DNA from: Pseudonocardiaceae bacterium
GTDB taxonomy: Bacteria; Actinomycetota; Actinomycetes; Mycobacteriales; Pseudonocardiaceae
Reading direction: 5' to 3'
Assembly: GCA_025937115.1 (NCBI GenBank)
Contig: JAICSB010000024.1
Location: 1 to 16,903 of the forward strand
Length of the DNA stretch: 16,903 bases
Part shown: positions 10,322 to 16,903 of the stretch, in pieces
Layout: the number at the start of each line of letters is the position of its first letter
How positions within the stretch are numbered: the first letter of the stretch is position 1
Notes under the pieces: model-generated
The model's database searches: none
Told to the model about the DNA's origin: nothing
The model's input: the letters and a program-made list of their open reading frames with translations, nothing else
Translations under genes and position numbers: made by a program

Positions 10322-11065
10322 CTACCCCGCCGGCGGAGCTTTTCCGCTGGCCAGCTCGGACAGCGAGCGCCAGGCGGTCTCGGCGGCCCGCTGCTCGGCT
10401 TCTTTCTTGGTCCGCCCCTGCCCGGTCCCCCGGTCCACGCCGGCGATCACGGCGGTCGCGGTGAACTCCTTGAGATGGTCGGGCCCGTCCTCGGTGATCC
10501 GGTACTCGGGCACGCCTAACTCTCGGCTGGCGGTGAGCTCCTGCAGGCTGGTCTTCCAGTCCAGCCCGGCGCCCAACAGCGGAGCCATCACCATGAGCGG
10601 GTCGAACAGCCGGTGCACCACAGTGCGGGCGACGTCCATGCCGTGCTGTAAGTACACCGCACCGATGAGTGCCTCGGTGGTATCGGCCAGAATGCTGGAC
10701 TTGTGCCGGCCCCCGGTGAGCTCCTCGCCCCGACCCAGTAAGACGTATTCGCCCAGGCCATTGGTCGCCAGCCCGCGAGCGACCCCAGCCAGCGCATGCA
10801 TGTTCACCACGCTGGCCCGCAGCTTGGCGAGTTGCCCTTCGGGTAGATCAGGGTGGGTGCGAAACAAGTGGTCGGTGACGACCACACCGAGCACCGCGTC
10901 GCCGAGGAACTCCAGCCGCTCGTTGGGTTCCAACCCTCCGCTTTCGTAGGCATACGAGCGGTGAGTGAGGGCAAGAGTCAGCAGCTCGGCGTCGAGATCA
11001 ACGCCGAGCGCGCTGAGTAGCGGGGTCAGATCCGACGGGTGATCCCGCGGAGACCGATTTCCCAA
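10322..11065 (-). CDS. rnc: Ribonuclease III
   Basis: Double-strand-specific endoribonuclease for rRNA and mRNA processing, 247 aa. The catalytic domain (about 20-165) has the signature [13 protein letters not shown], with Glu52 and Asp56, and the second acidic pair Asp128/Glu131 in [13 protein letters not shown]. The dsRNA-binding domain (about 168-238) ends in [19 protein letters not shown]. The frame stays open far upstream to 11578, but that part crosses rpmF and yceD and is not coding. The first usable start past the rpmF stop is TTG at 11065, 19 bp downstream of rpmF, leaving about 12 residues before the conserved TPLLSALGV. No strong ribosome binding site is visible, so the start is less certain than the gene. 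Confidence 0.93.
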   Translation of the reverse strand: MGNRSPRDHPSDLTPLLSALGVDLDAELLTLALTHRSYAYESGGLEPNERLEFLGDAVLGVVVTDHLFRTHPDLPEGQLAKLRASVVNMHALAGVARGLATNGLGEYVLLGRGEELTGGRHKSSILADTTEALIGAVYLQHGMDVARTVVHRLFDPLMVMAPLLGAGLDWKTSLQELTASRELGVPEYRITEDGPDHLKEFTATAVIAGVDRGTGQGRTKKEAEQRAAETAWRSLSELASGKAPPAG

Positions 11066-11084
11066 TGGTTCGTCGCGTCCGGCG

Positions 11085-11267
11085 TCAGGCTGGCCGGACG
11101 ATCTGGCGACCGTCGTACTTCCCGCAGTGCGGGCAGACCGTGTGCGGCGGCTTAGGCTGCCGGCAGGCCCGGTTCGAACACGCCGCCAGAGTCGGTGCGG
11201 TGGCCTTCCACTGGGACCGCCTCGAGTGGGTGTTGGACCGCGACATCCTGCGCTTGGGGACAGCCAC
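11085..11267 (-). CDS. rpmF: Large ribosomal subunit protein L32
   Basis: A 60-aa ribosomal protein with the usual basic N-terminus [21 protein letters not shown] and a zinc-ribbon C-terminus. The cysteines are Cys30, Cys35, Cys45 and Cys48. The first pair is spaced CX4C instead of the common CX2C, because of two extra residues. The start is GTG at 11267, with AGGAG 10 nt upstream (11278-11282). It lies between yceD and rnc, the conserved bacterial arrangement. Retained cysteines indicate the zinc-containing form. Confidence 0.95.
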   Translation of the reverse strand: MAVPKRRMSRSNTHSRRSQWKATAPTLAACSNRACRQPKPPHTVCPHCGKYDGRQIVRPA

Positions 11268-11327
11268 GTTACTCGTTCTCCTGTTCGCTTCCGCGCAACC
11301 GCTGCTTCAGTTTTGTCTCTGGACGGT

Positions 11328-11858
11328 CTAGCGCGAGTCCATTCTCTCATGCCGGTGATCCGTACCGAGTTCCGCCCGCTTACCGCCACATTCCGGGCAC
11401 AGGCCGAGGCAGTTCGCGCTGCACAAGGGCGCCTGCGGCAAAGCCAGCAGCATCGCGTCACGAACGACCGGCTCGAGGTCGACGAGGTCGTCGACGACCC
11501 GGCTGACCTCGTCAGGATCCGTAGTCTCGTCGGTCGCCGTGTCGGGGTAAGCGAACAGTTCGACCAGCTCGACCTCAAGCCGATCGACCAGCGGATCCAG
11601 GCACCGGGCGCACTGACCGGTGACCGGCGCCGATGCCGTGCCCGATACCATCACTCCCTCCATGACCGACTCCAGCCGCACGTCCAGGGACACCTGGTCT
11701 CCCGCGGGGATCCCGATCACGTCCAGCCCCATCCCGACCGATAGCGGGACATCACGGTGGTAGGAACGCATCGACCCGGGACGCCTGCCCAGATCACGGG
11801 TGTCGATCACCCAGGCAGCGGTCGGGTCGGGTCTGGCGGCAGCGGTCTTGCGAGGCAT
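11328..11858 (-). CDS. yceD: YceD family (DUF177) metal-binding protein
   Basis: A 176-aa member of the YceD/DUF177 family, which is coupled to rpmF in many bacteria and implicated in 23S rRNA or ribosome maturation. [15 protein letters not shown] (16-30) is the typical actinobacterial N-terminal region. CARC (83-86) and a C-terminal cluster (Cys146, Cys150, Cys154, Cys157 in LCPECGGK) could bind metal. The acidic [18 protein letters not shown] stretch is also characteristic. I chose ATG at 11858 (MPRKTAAA), which matches family starts. A GTG at 11924 would overlap the sepIVA stop as GTGA and add 22 residues of poor-looking sequence (SVPGSVSRHRR...), so it remains an alternative. It ends 60 bp before rpmF. 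Confidence 0.9.
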   Translation of the reverse strand: MPRKTAAARPDPTAAWVIDTRDLGRRPGSMRSYHRDVPLSVGMGLDVIGIPAGDQVSLDVRLESVMEGVMVSGTASAPVTGQCARCLDPLVDRLEVELVELFAYPDTATDETTDPDEVSRVVDDLVDLEPVVRDAMLLALPQAPLCSANCLGLCPECGGKRAELGTDHRHERMDSR

Positions 11859-11920
11859 CAGGGTTCTTAGGGTAGGCCCTGACCCGAACCGACGATGCCG
11901 CGACACCGAGCCCGGCACGC

Positions 11921-12628
11921 TCACCGAGGGTACTCACCCACCCCTGCGGCCACCGGTCCACTGTGATGGACGCGGCCGCGCCCGACGGCGCGCAAGGTGC
12001 GGTTGAGTAGATCCTCGAACTCCGCGAGGGTGCCTTCGACGTAGGCGTCGCATTCCGAGCGCAGCCGGTGCACCTCGGCGCTCACCTCGTCGTGGATTCG
12101 CTTGGCCTCAGCTCGGGCCGCTTGCACCACCTGGGTTTGCTCGACCAGCCGGGCCTGCTCGGTTCGACCGTCGGCGACAGCCCGCTCGTAGGCCGTCCGC
12201 CCGGCCGCGGTCATCCGTTCCGCCTCGGCCTCGGCGCGCCCGGTGAGCTCCTGGTACTCCCGCCGTCCTGTGGTCACCATCCGGTCAGCTTCGGCTTGCG
12301 CGCCGGCGACCAGCGACTCGGCGCTGGTACGGGCCTCGGCGACCAGGCGCGCAGCCTCGTCGCGGGCCTCGGTGACCATCTTGTCGGCCTCAGTGCGAGC
12401 GTCATCGCGCTGGCGCTGCGACTCCTGCCGCGCGGTCTCCACCAGTTCGTCGCGATGATCCAACACGTCCTGAGCGTCATCAAGCTCCGCGGGAATCGCA
12501 TCGCGAATGTCGTCGAGCAGTTCCAGCACGTCCCCGCGGGGTACCACACAACTGGAGGTCATCGGCACCCCACGAGCTTCTTCAAGAGTGGTCACGAGCT
12601 CGTCAAGTGCTTCGAAAACCCGGTACAC
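11921..12628 (-). CDS. sepIVA: SepIVA-like DivIVA-domain septation protein
   Basis: A 235-aa coiled-coil protein resembling mycobacterial SepIVA (Rv2927c type), a DivIVA-like factor needed for septation and envelope growth. The N-terminus YRVFEALDELVTTLEEARG and the following VVPRGDVLELLDDIRDAIP are the family hallmarks. From about residue 50 to 205 it is a heptad-rich Ala/Glu/Arg helix with repeated EAxRMV/EARxEA units, ending in ECDAYVEGTLAEFEDLLNRTLRAVGRGR. The frame extends to 12655, but GTG at 12628 has a perfect AGGAGG 5 nt upstream and gives the family N-terminus. It lies 94 bp downstream of coaD and just upstream of yceD. Confidence 0.92.
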   Translation of the reverse strand: MYRVFEALDELVTTLEEARGVPMTSSCVVPRGDVLELLDDIRDAIPAELDDAQDVLDHRDELVETARQESQRQRDDARTEADKMVTEARDEAARLVAEARTSAESLVAGAQAEADRMVTTGRREYQELTGRAEAEAERMTAAGRTAYERAVADGRTEQARLVEQTQVVQAARAEAKRIHDEVSAEVHRLRSECDAYVEGTLAEFEDLLNRTLRAVGRGRVHHSGPVAAGVGEYPR

Positions 12629-12633
12629 CGGCC

Positions 12634-12639
12634 CCTCCT
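12634..12639 (-). promoter_or_regulatory. Shine-Dalgarno deciding the sepIVA start
   Basis: The minus strand reads AGGAGG followed by GGCCG and then the GTG at 12628. The perfect match and 5-nt spacing favour this GTG over the one at 12655, which lies upstream of the ribosome binding site. Confidence 0.75.
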
Positions 12640-12722
12640 CGCGGTCACCATCCACAGGTGACAGTGTGAACGCTCAGGCAGCTCGGATACGGGAGCGCGC
12701 GGCTGGTCGGCGTGTCCCGCGC

Positions 12723-13205
12723 TCAGCGCCGTTCGGCGAGCCGGTTGATCAGGCGCTGGTGCACCGTGGCCGGCAACAGGTGGCCGACGTCACCGCCGTA
12801 GGTAGCAACCTCTTTGACCACTGAGCTGGACAGGTAGCTGTAGTGCGGTTTGCTCGGCAACAACATCGTGTCCACGCCCGACAGCTGGTAGTTCAACTGG
12901 GCCATCTGCAACTCGTAGTCGAAATCACTGACCGCCCGCAGCCCCTTGACGATCGTGGCGATCCCGTTGACCGTGCAATAGTCCACGAGCAGGCCGTGCC
13001 AGGAATCAATGCGGATGTTGGGCAGGTGCTCGGTGATCTCCTTGAGCATCGCCATCCGGTCGGAGGCCTCGAAAAGGCAGTTCTTGGTCTTGTTGATCAA
13101 GACTGCGACGACGACCTCGTCGAATTGGCTCGCGGCCCGCTCAATGATGTCGAGGTGCCCATTGGTGGCGGGATCATAAGAGCCGGGACAGACGGCGCGC
13201 CTCAT
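12723..13205 (-). CDS. coaD: Phosphopantetheine adenylyltransferase
   Basis: Fourth enzyme of coenzyme A synthesis, which joins ATP and 4'-phosphopantetheine to give dephospho-CoA. At 160 aa it is the usual length. It has the nucleotidyltransferase motif TNGH (14-17) in PGSYDPATNGHLDI, IVKGLRAVSDFDYE with Lys87 and Arg90, and the C-terminal SYLSSSVVKEVA that binds ATP phosphates. The ATG at 13205 overlaps the rsmD stop as ATGA, so translation is probably coupled; rsmD-coaD is a very widespread pair. Confidence 0.97.
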   Translation of the reverse strand: MRRAVCPGSYDPATNGHLDIIERAASQFDEVVVAVLINKTKNCLFEASDRMAMLKEITEHLPNIRIDSWHGLLVDYCTVNGIATIVKGLRAVSDFDYELQMAQLNYQLSGVDTMLLPSKPHYSYLSSSVVKEVATYGGDVGHLLPATVHQRLINRLAERR

Positions 13206-13765
13206 GGCGCGTAACCGTAGTACACCGCGGTGTCTCCATACCGCCGATGAGTGAGCGCAAACACATTATCCGGCCAGGTTGGCGGCAGCGCCTTGGCTGG
13301 GCGTTCCACCACGAGCAGGGAGGCCGGTGCCAACCAGGCGCCGCCGGCCAGGGCGCTCAACACCTTGTCCAGCGCGCAGTCGTCGAGTGCGTACGGGGGG
13401 TCGGCGAGTACCAGGTCGTAGGGCTGTCCCGGGTTGCCCCGCAACACCGCAGGCACATCCGCAGCCGTCAGCTGCGCACCGGGCAGCCCGAGCGCCTCGA
13501 TGTTTCGGCGCAGCACCGCGGCGGCACGCTGATCGGATTCCACGAAGCGGACGTGCACCGCTCCGCGGGACAGCGCCTCCAACCCCATCGCTCCAGATCC
13601 GGCGTAGAGGTCGAGCACCCGGGTCCCTTCGAGGACCCGACGCGCCGCAAGCGAGCTGAACACCGCTTCCCGCACCCGGTCTGAGGTTGGCCTGGTGCCG
13701 TGCGGCGGCACGGCCAGCCGCCGCCCCCCCGCCACTCCCGCCACGATCCGCACCACAGTGCACAT
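13202..13765 (-). CDS. rsmD: 16S rRNA (guanine(966)-N2)-methyltransferase RsmD
   Basis: SAM-dependent methyltransferase acting on G966 of 16S rRNA, 187 aa. Motif I is VLDLYAGSGAMGLEALSRG (50-68) and the catalytic motif is DPPY (122-125) in LVLADPPY. The N-terminal RIVAGVAGGRRL...GTRPTSDRVREAVFSSL is typical. Several starts are possible: ATG at 13765 (MCTVVRIV, used here), GTG at 13756 or 13753 (closest to the family's usual M-x-RIVAG), or a more distant one at 13792. It is the first gene of the minus-strand block, so its promoter should lie in the region to the right. Confidence 0.93.
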   Translation of the reverse strand: MCTVVRIVAGVAGGRRLAVPPHGTRPTSDRVREAVFSSLAARRVLEGTRVLDLYAGSGAMGLEALSRGAVHVRFVESDQRAAAVLRRNIEALGLPGAQLTAADVPAVLRGNPGQPYDLVLADPPYALDDCALDKVLSALAGGAWLAPASLLVVERPAKALPPTWPDNVFALTHRRYGDTAVYYGYAP

Positions 13766-14109
13766 GATGCCGCCGACCAGCTCGGACCCCACGTCTGGGA
13801 CCGTGAGTCACGCTTTCGCGGGCGAGGCCACGACTCGGGCATGAGTAGCGCGATCTCCCGGTCCGTCCACCATGATCACCGCAGTGGGAGCACCACCGTC
13901 GTGAGTCACTCGCATCACCAACACCGAGCCCACCCTGCGACCCATGCGCACCCGTCAACGAGAAAGCGGGACTTCTCGGCCACGATTGGTGGAGTGAATT
14001 CGAACTCGCCGCCTGCACAGACAGACTCCTGCCGCCTAATCTGCCAGCCCTGCTCTCCGACGCCCTCGCAGGAAAGCTCGCCCAACCCGGCTGACAGCAG
14101 AATCCCTCG
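13766..14109. other. Divergent intergenic region between rsmD and the THUMP-like methyltransferase
   Basis: This gap of about 340 bp must hold promoters for both directions. It contains two copies of a palindromic motif, CGTGAGTCACG (13802-13812) and CGTGAGTCAC (13900-13909). It also holds a stretch open on the plus strand from 13876 to a TGA at 14092-14094 without any ATG, GTG or TTG start. Its last 40 or so codons read like protein (GHDWWSEFELAACTDRLLPP...), possibly a gene remnant. No convincing -10/-35 pair stands out. Confidence 0.5.
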
Positions 14110-15291
14110 ATGAGCGGCCCTGAACAGGTCGCTTCGCAGTTGGAGGCACTGGTCTCACCGATCGGCCGGGAGTTGCTGGATCGGCTGGCGCGGCTGGACG
14201 TGACACCGGAGACAGAGCTGCGGGTCGGTGCGCTGCTGCGCCGCGGCTACCCGACGGAGCTGGTCACCGCAGCCCTTGGTCAGCATGAGCTACGTCGCCG
14301 CGCCCACCTGAAGTTCACCCGAGCTCAGCAGATGTACTTCACCCGGGCTGGTCTGGAGCAGGCAACCGCCGAGGTTATTGCGCGGCACCGGGCGGCGCGC
14401 TTCGCCGGCGCCTTGCGGATGGCGGATCTGTGTTGTGGCATCGGTGGGGACCTCATCGCGCTGGCAGCGGACCGGGAGGTCGTCGCGGTCGATCGTGACG
14501 CCCTGCACCTGAGGATGGCGGCACTCAATGCCGATGCCTACGGGGTGGGTGACGCGGTGACCGTCGTGCACGCCGACGTCCGCGATGTGGATCTGACTAG
14601 TGTTGACGCCGTGTTCGTTGACCCGGCCCGACGTGCGCGCGGTCACCGGATGCGCACCGGGGACAGCGAGCCACCGCTGTCGTGGTCGACCAGCCTGGCG
14701 GAACGAGTCGCGGCCGTCGGGATTAAGGCGTCCCCGGGAATCGCGCGGGATGCCGTTCCTCCCGGTTGGGAGGTGGAGTTCATCGCCGACCGGCGCGAGC
14801 TGAAGGAGGCCGCATTGTGGTCACCGGCCTTGGCGACCAGTACCAGCCGCGCCACGATCCTGCCGCAAGGCCATGTGCTGCTTCCGCTACCCGGTGACGA
14901 GGTGGTGCACCGAGCTCCAGGCGCGTTCCTACTCGACCCGAACCCTGCGGTGACCCGGGCAGGTCTTGTCGAGGACCTGGCGCGCAGCCTCGGAGCGTGG
15001 AAGATCGATCCTCAGATCGCGTTCCTGTCCAGCGACCAACCGCTGTGCACACCGTTCGCGCGCTCCCTGCGGGTGCTCGACTCCGGGCCTTGGGAGCAGA
15101 AGGCACTGAGATCCCGGCTGCGCGCCCTCGATATCGGCTCGGTGGACATCCGCCGCCGCGGCTTGGCCGGCGACGTCGATGACCTGCACCGCCAACTCAA
15201 GCTCCGGGGTACCCGACGCGCCACCCTGGTCATGACCCGCTTCGACGACCGCCCGTGGGCATTGATCTGCACCAACCCGTCGCGGAACTAG
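14110..15291 (+). CDS. Class I SAM-dependent methyltransferase with THUMP-like C-terminal domain
   Basis: A 393-aa protein of an actinobacterial family of class I methyltransferases that carry a THUMP-like domain, probably acting on RNA. The helical N-terminus (1-100) includes KFTRAQQMYFTRAGLEQATAEV. Motif I is ADLCCGIGGDLIA (105-117), the acidic loop VAVDRD lies at 125-130, and DPARR (171-175) occupies the motif IV position. The C-terminal part (about 300-390) contains IDIGSVDIRRRGLAGDVDDLHRQLKLRG-like sequence typical of the THUMP-like domain. The substrate is unknown. It is the only plus-strand gene in the window. The start is ATG at 14110 without a clear Shine-Dalgarno. Its stop codon lies inside a terminator-like hairpin. 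Confidence 0.9.
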   Translation: MSGPEQVASQLEALVSPIGRELLDRLARLDVTPETELRVGALLRRGYPTELVTAALGQHELRRRAHLKFTRAQQMYFTRAGLEQATAEVIARHRAARFAGALRMADLCCGIGGDLIALAADREVVAVDRDALHLRMAALNADAYGVGDAVTVVHADVRDVDLTSVDAVFVDPARRARGHRMRTGDSEPPLSWSTSLAERVAAVGIKASPGIARDAVPPGWEVEFIADRRELKEAALWSPALATSTSRATILPQGHVLLPLPGDEVVHRAPGAFLLDPNPAVTRAGLVEDLARSLGAWKIDPQIAFLSSDQPLCTPFARSLRVLDSGPWEQKALRSRLRALDIGSVDIRRRGLAGDVDDLHRQLKLRGTRRATLVMTRFDDRPWALICTNPSRN

Positions 15292-15312
15292 GGATCCTTG
15301 GTCCCTAGTTCC
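15284..15312 (+). terminator. Hairpin terminator overlapping the methyltransferase stop codon
   Basis: GGAACTAGGGA (15284-15294) pairs with TCCCTAGTTCC (15302-15312), giving an 11-bp perfect stem that can extend inward by a wobble pair and a G-C pair. The TAG stop at 15289-15291 lies inside the left arm. There is no T-tract, which is common for actinobacterial terminators. The stem is symmetric, so it could act in both directions. Confidence 0.75.
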
Positions 15313-15395
15313 CACTTGAGGCAAGTTCTCCGGACGTAGCGTTCTTCTCGTCCGCTCCCTCACCGGCGTTTCGATCGCCTGACCAGCCACGATGG

Positions 15396-15548
15396 GTGGC
15401 ACAACGACGACAGTTCAAGGAGGCCGCGCCCGAGACGCCCGGCATCTTCACCGTCCACGAATTCAAGCGCCTCGCCCGCAACGCCGCCGAGCTGACGACG
15501 CTTTCCGTCGAGCTCCAGGCCGGCGGCATCCAGCTCGAACTCCTCACC
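15396..15548 (+). pseudogene. Serine recombinase (resolvase/invertase family) fragment
   Basis: About 50 codons reading KEAAPETPGIFTVHEFKRL, then ARNAAELTTLSVELQ and AGGIQLELLT match the middle of the catalytic domain of actinobacterial serine recombinases (the segment around xTVHEFKRLARNAAEL). Intact proteins of this type usually continue LLTGPLTGIYDPNG; here the similarity stops at LLT (15548) and is followed by unrelated sequence that carries the 21-bp repeats. The catalytic serine region and the DNA-binding domain are both absent. The frame runs on to a stop at 15611, and the GTG at 15396 may be accidental. This is a decayed remnant of a mobile element. Confidence 0.75.
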
Positions 15549-15549
15549 A

Positions 15550-15580
15550 GTGTCGATGTCCGAGGTCGCCTGCACGGATG
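15550..15580 (+). repeat. Left copy of a 31-bp flanking direct repeat
   Basis: This 31-bp stretch begins GTGTCGATGTCCG and matches 16775-16805 at 27 of 31 positions, counted by hand. It lies immediately after the point where the recombinase similarity ends. Confidence 0.7.
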
Positions 15581-15597
15581 TCCGAAGTCGTCTGCAC
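15577..15597 (+). repeat. Second tandem 21-bp near-copy of the repeat core
   Basis: This 21-bp stretch, starting GATGTCCGAAGTCG, repeats 15555-15575 with two differences at a 22-bp period. It also matches the 16780-16800 core with three differences. Confidence 0.7.
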
Positions 15598-15711
15598 TCC
15601 TGGGTCGGTGACAGATGTAGGGACGCGGGCTGTCCCCGACCACCGACTGAGGCCGGGCGCCTCTCAGCGGACGGGAGCTGAACACCTCCGCCCATCCTGA
15701 TGGAGAGTCAG

Positions 15712-16512
15712 CTACCTGTGGGCGCCGCGTTGCCAGTGCTCCAGGGCGGCCCGATCGCCCCGCACGCGCAGGCCCCAGGACGCCCGGCGGTTCCAGAGCA
15801 TCAGCAGGAGCTCACCCGCCGTAGCCTCGACCTGCGCGTCCCGGGGGCCGGTGTCAACCGCGCCCCGCCCTGACGTCGGGGCGTCCGGGCCCAGCCGGAT
15901 CCACCACCGCCCGTCGGTGTCGGTGGCGTGCAGGGCAAGAGTGACACCGGTGTCCGTTCGCAGCTGCCCGGCATAGCGGTGCAGAAATCCGCAGACCATC
16001 TCATCGACCCCGTCGGCCGCGACGCGGGGGACCAGGTCGGTCCCGTCGGCGACCCGCGCCGCCGCGCTGTTCTGCGCGTCGATGCGGTGCACGAGGGTCT
16101 CGAACAGCTGGCGGCGGATCCAGAAGCTCCTCGCGCAGGCCGCCGGCCACACCGTCCAACAGTCGAGGTCCGGTGGCGCCGCCCGAAGCGCGTCCACGAG
16201 GTCCGCGTGCGCCACCTGGGCACGCTCGACTAGGGCGGGACCGTCGCCAGGGTCGGGGTCCTCCAGCGAGCGTCGCTCCGCCCGGTCGGGCGGCCCGGGA
16301 CGCCCGTCCCGCACGACCCGGGTGACCCAGCGGTAGACCAGGCCCAGGTGCGCCACCAGCTCACGCAGCGTCCAGCCCGGGCATCCCGGGACGGGCGCCG
16401 CCAGGTCGTGCACCCGCGCGGTCGCGACGAACAGGGCGCCCTCGCTCTCCAGCAGGGCCAGGCGCTCGTCGTCACCGGTGAACGCCGGGCGCACATCACA
16501 CCCGCGGGTCAT
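15712..16512 (-). CDS. Maleylpyruvate isomerase family mycothiol-dependent enzyme
   Basis: A 266-aa protein of the DinB-like, mycothiol-dependent maleylpyruvate isomerase (MDMPI/TIGR03083-type) family. The N-terminal domain (about 15-150) contains AAPVPGCPGWTLRELVAHLG (39-58), the family hallmark, and the C-terminal MDMPI_C-like domain (about 155-260) ends in LLLMLWNRRASWGLRVRGDRAALEHWQ. Most members have no assigned reaction; the name refers to the fold and mycothiol use. The frame is open to 16707, but upstream sequence is low quality and crosses the IS-like end, so I chose ATG at 16512. GTG at 16494 is an alternative, and a hairpin-prone stretch (16516-16530) lies just upstream. It is flanked by mobile-element scars and near-identical direct repeats. 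Confidence 0.87.
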   Translation of the reverse strand: MTRGCDVRPAFTGDDERLALLESEGALFVATARVHDLAAPVPGCPGWTLRELVAHLGLVYRWVTRVVRDGRPGPPDRAERRSLEDPDPGDGPALVERAQVAHADLVDALRAAPPDLDCWTVWPAACARSFWIRRQLFETLVHRIDAQNSAAARVADGTDLVPRVAADGVDEMVCGFLHRYAGQLRTDTGVTLALHATDTDGRWWIRLGPDAPTSGRGAVDTGPRDAQVEATAGELLLMLWNRRASWGLRVRGDRAALEHWQRGAHR

Positions 16513-16591
16513 CGAGGCCGGATCCCGGCCGCGGCGCTCACGGTCGTCATGGCTCGGCTCGCGTGGGTTCAGGGACTCGGGGTGCGGGGGT

Positions 16592-16620
16592 TGAATCGCC
16601 CCGGCAAGTCCGGAGACTCG
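16592..16620. mobile_element. Probable terminus of an IS3-type insertion sequence
   Basis: The plus strand reads TGAATCGCCCCGG, then CAAGTCCGGAGACTCG. It begins with TG and has the GC-rich pattern familiar from ends of actinobacterial IS3-family elements. It starts 10 bp beyond the stop codon of the remnant ORF at 16631, consistent with a transposase gene ending next to the inverted repeat. The opposite end is not in the window, so this rests on memory of similar ends. Confidence 0.4.
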
Positions 16621-16630
16621 GTTTGTTGGT

Positions 16631-16882
16631 TCAGTCAGCCTCGGCGAGGGCAGTCTTCCGAGGGTAGTAGGCCTGCTCGAGGGCAGCGCGGTAGGCCCGG
16701 GCGTCACCGCCGGGGGCGATCACCGACCCCCGATGCGGGTACCGGTTACGAGCGTCAACGCGCCGTCGCGCCGGGTGTCGATGTCCGCAGTCGACTGCGC
16801 GGATGACTGAAGCCACCTGCACGCGGTAGTGGGCGAGCTCGCGCGGGTCTCTGACCCAGCGTGCAACTCGCCGGAATCTCAA
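16631..16882 (-). pseudogene. Degraded ORF, possible IS3 transposase OrfB C-terminal remnant
   Basis: This 83-codon frame ends RAYRAALEQAYYPRKTALAEAD and stops just inside the IS-like end. The AALEQAYY...TALAEA ending resembles the C-termini of IS3-family OrfB integrases. The upstream part (RDPRELAHYRVQVASVIRAVDCGH) matches nothing I recognise and overlaps the 31-bp repeat. No DDE catalytic residues can be placed, so at most the tail of a transposase survives. The assignment is tentative. Confidence 0.35.
16775..16805 (+). repeat. Right copy of the 31-bp flanking direct repeat, containing a 14-bp palindrome
   Basis: Matches 15550-15580 at 27 of 31 positions and has the same orientation. Its core CGCAGTCGACTGCG (16786-16799) is a perfect 14-bp palindrome, a symmetry the left copies have lost. 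The two copies bracket the isomerase-family gene. Confidence 0.65.
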
Positions 16883-16903
16883 AAGCCATCACCCGGGACT
16901 CCC

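Larger units (their letters stand above)
15313..15711. other. Gene-poor mobile-element scar between the methyltransferase and the isomerase-family gene
   Basis: The only recognisable content is a serine-recombinase fragment (15396-15548) and a pair of 21-bp near-repeats directly after it. I see no intact gene. Several overlapping frames on both strands are open but have the Ser/Arg/Pro bias of shadow frames. Confidence 0.6.
16513..16903. other. Upstream region of the isomerase-family gene with mobile-element remnants
   Basis: No intact gene is visible in these 391 bp. They include an inverted repeat GGCCGG-ATC-CCGGCC (16516-16530) just before the isomerase-family start, an IS-like end (16592-16620), a degraded ORF (16631-16882), and the right copy of the 31-bp repeat. 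On the minus strand an ATG at 16889 opens MAFEIPASCTLGQ, resembling the start of a small actinobacterial protein family, but the similarity fades at once. Confidence 0.5.

Noticed and set aside
11066..11578. N-terminal extension of rnc to give a 418-aa protein
   Set aside because: The extension crosses rpmF and part of yceD in another frame, and RNase III normally starts about 12-20 residues before TPLLSALGV.
11859..11924. yceD start at GTG 11924 overlapping the sepIVA stop
   Set aside because: The overlap is attractive, but the 22 extra residues look non-coding and family members begin at MPRK. Kept only as an alternative.
15305..15695. Minus-strand ORFs of 111 and 126 codons opposite the recombinase fragment
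   Set aside because: They are shadow frames of the recombinase remnant and the repeats, with no recognisable domain.

Overview
This is a high-GC actinobacterial chromosomal segment, most likely from the order Pseudonocardiales. That placement is an inference from family resemblance, not a database match. Supporting signs are a SepIVA-type DivIVA-like protein beside YceD/rpmF/rnc/mutM, a mycothiol-dependent maleylpyruvate isomerase family protein, frequent GTG starts and strong GC3 bias. Almost every gene lies on the minus strand; only the THUMP-like methyltransferase lies on the plus strand.

Core block, read on the minus strand from right to left: rsmD and coaD (ATGA overlap), sepIVA, yceD, rpmF, rnc and mutM, then after an interruption acyP and smc. 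smc runs off the left edge, and ftsY would normally be expected beyond it. These genes cover rRNA methylation, CoA synthesis, septation, ribosomal protein L32, RNA processing, 8-oxoguanine repair and chromosome condensation.

Two insertions break this block. Between mutM and acyP (about 5.2-9.46 kb) lies an accessory cassette. It holds a damaged HTH/TPR regulator whose start overlaps the mutM stop as GTGA, an aminoglycoside-phosphotransferase-fold kinase, an unrecognised 178-aa protein, and a separate AAA_14/DUF4143 ATPase. The ATPase has a palindromic sequence just before its start and a 19-bp inverted repeat just after its stop. Between acyP and smc lies a fused pabA-pabB gene for aminodeoxychorismate synthase.

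The right end (13.77-16.9 kb) starts with an intergenic region holding two copies of a palindromic motif. The plus-strand methyltransferase follows and ends in a strong hairpin. After it comes a mobile-element scar zone: a short serine-recombinase fragment, a maleylpyruvate-isomerase-family gene, and what looks like the end of an IS3-type element. Near-identical 31-bp direct repeats flank the isomerase-family gene.

The most useful observations are an apparent 1-nt frameshift in the regulator, the repeat-flanked isomerase-family gene, the palindrome at the ATPase start, and the position of pabAB. I saw no tRNA, rRNA or CRISPR array.
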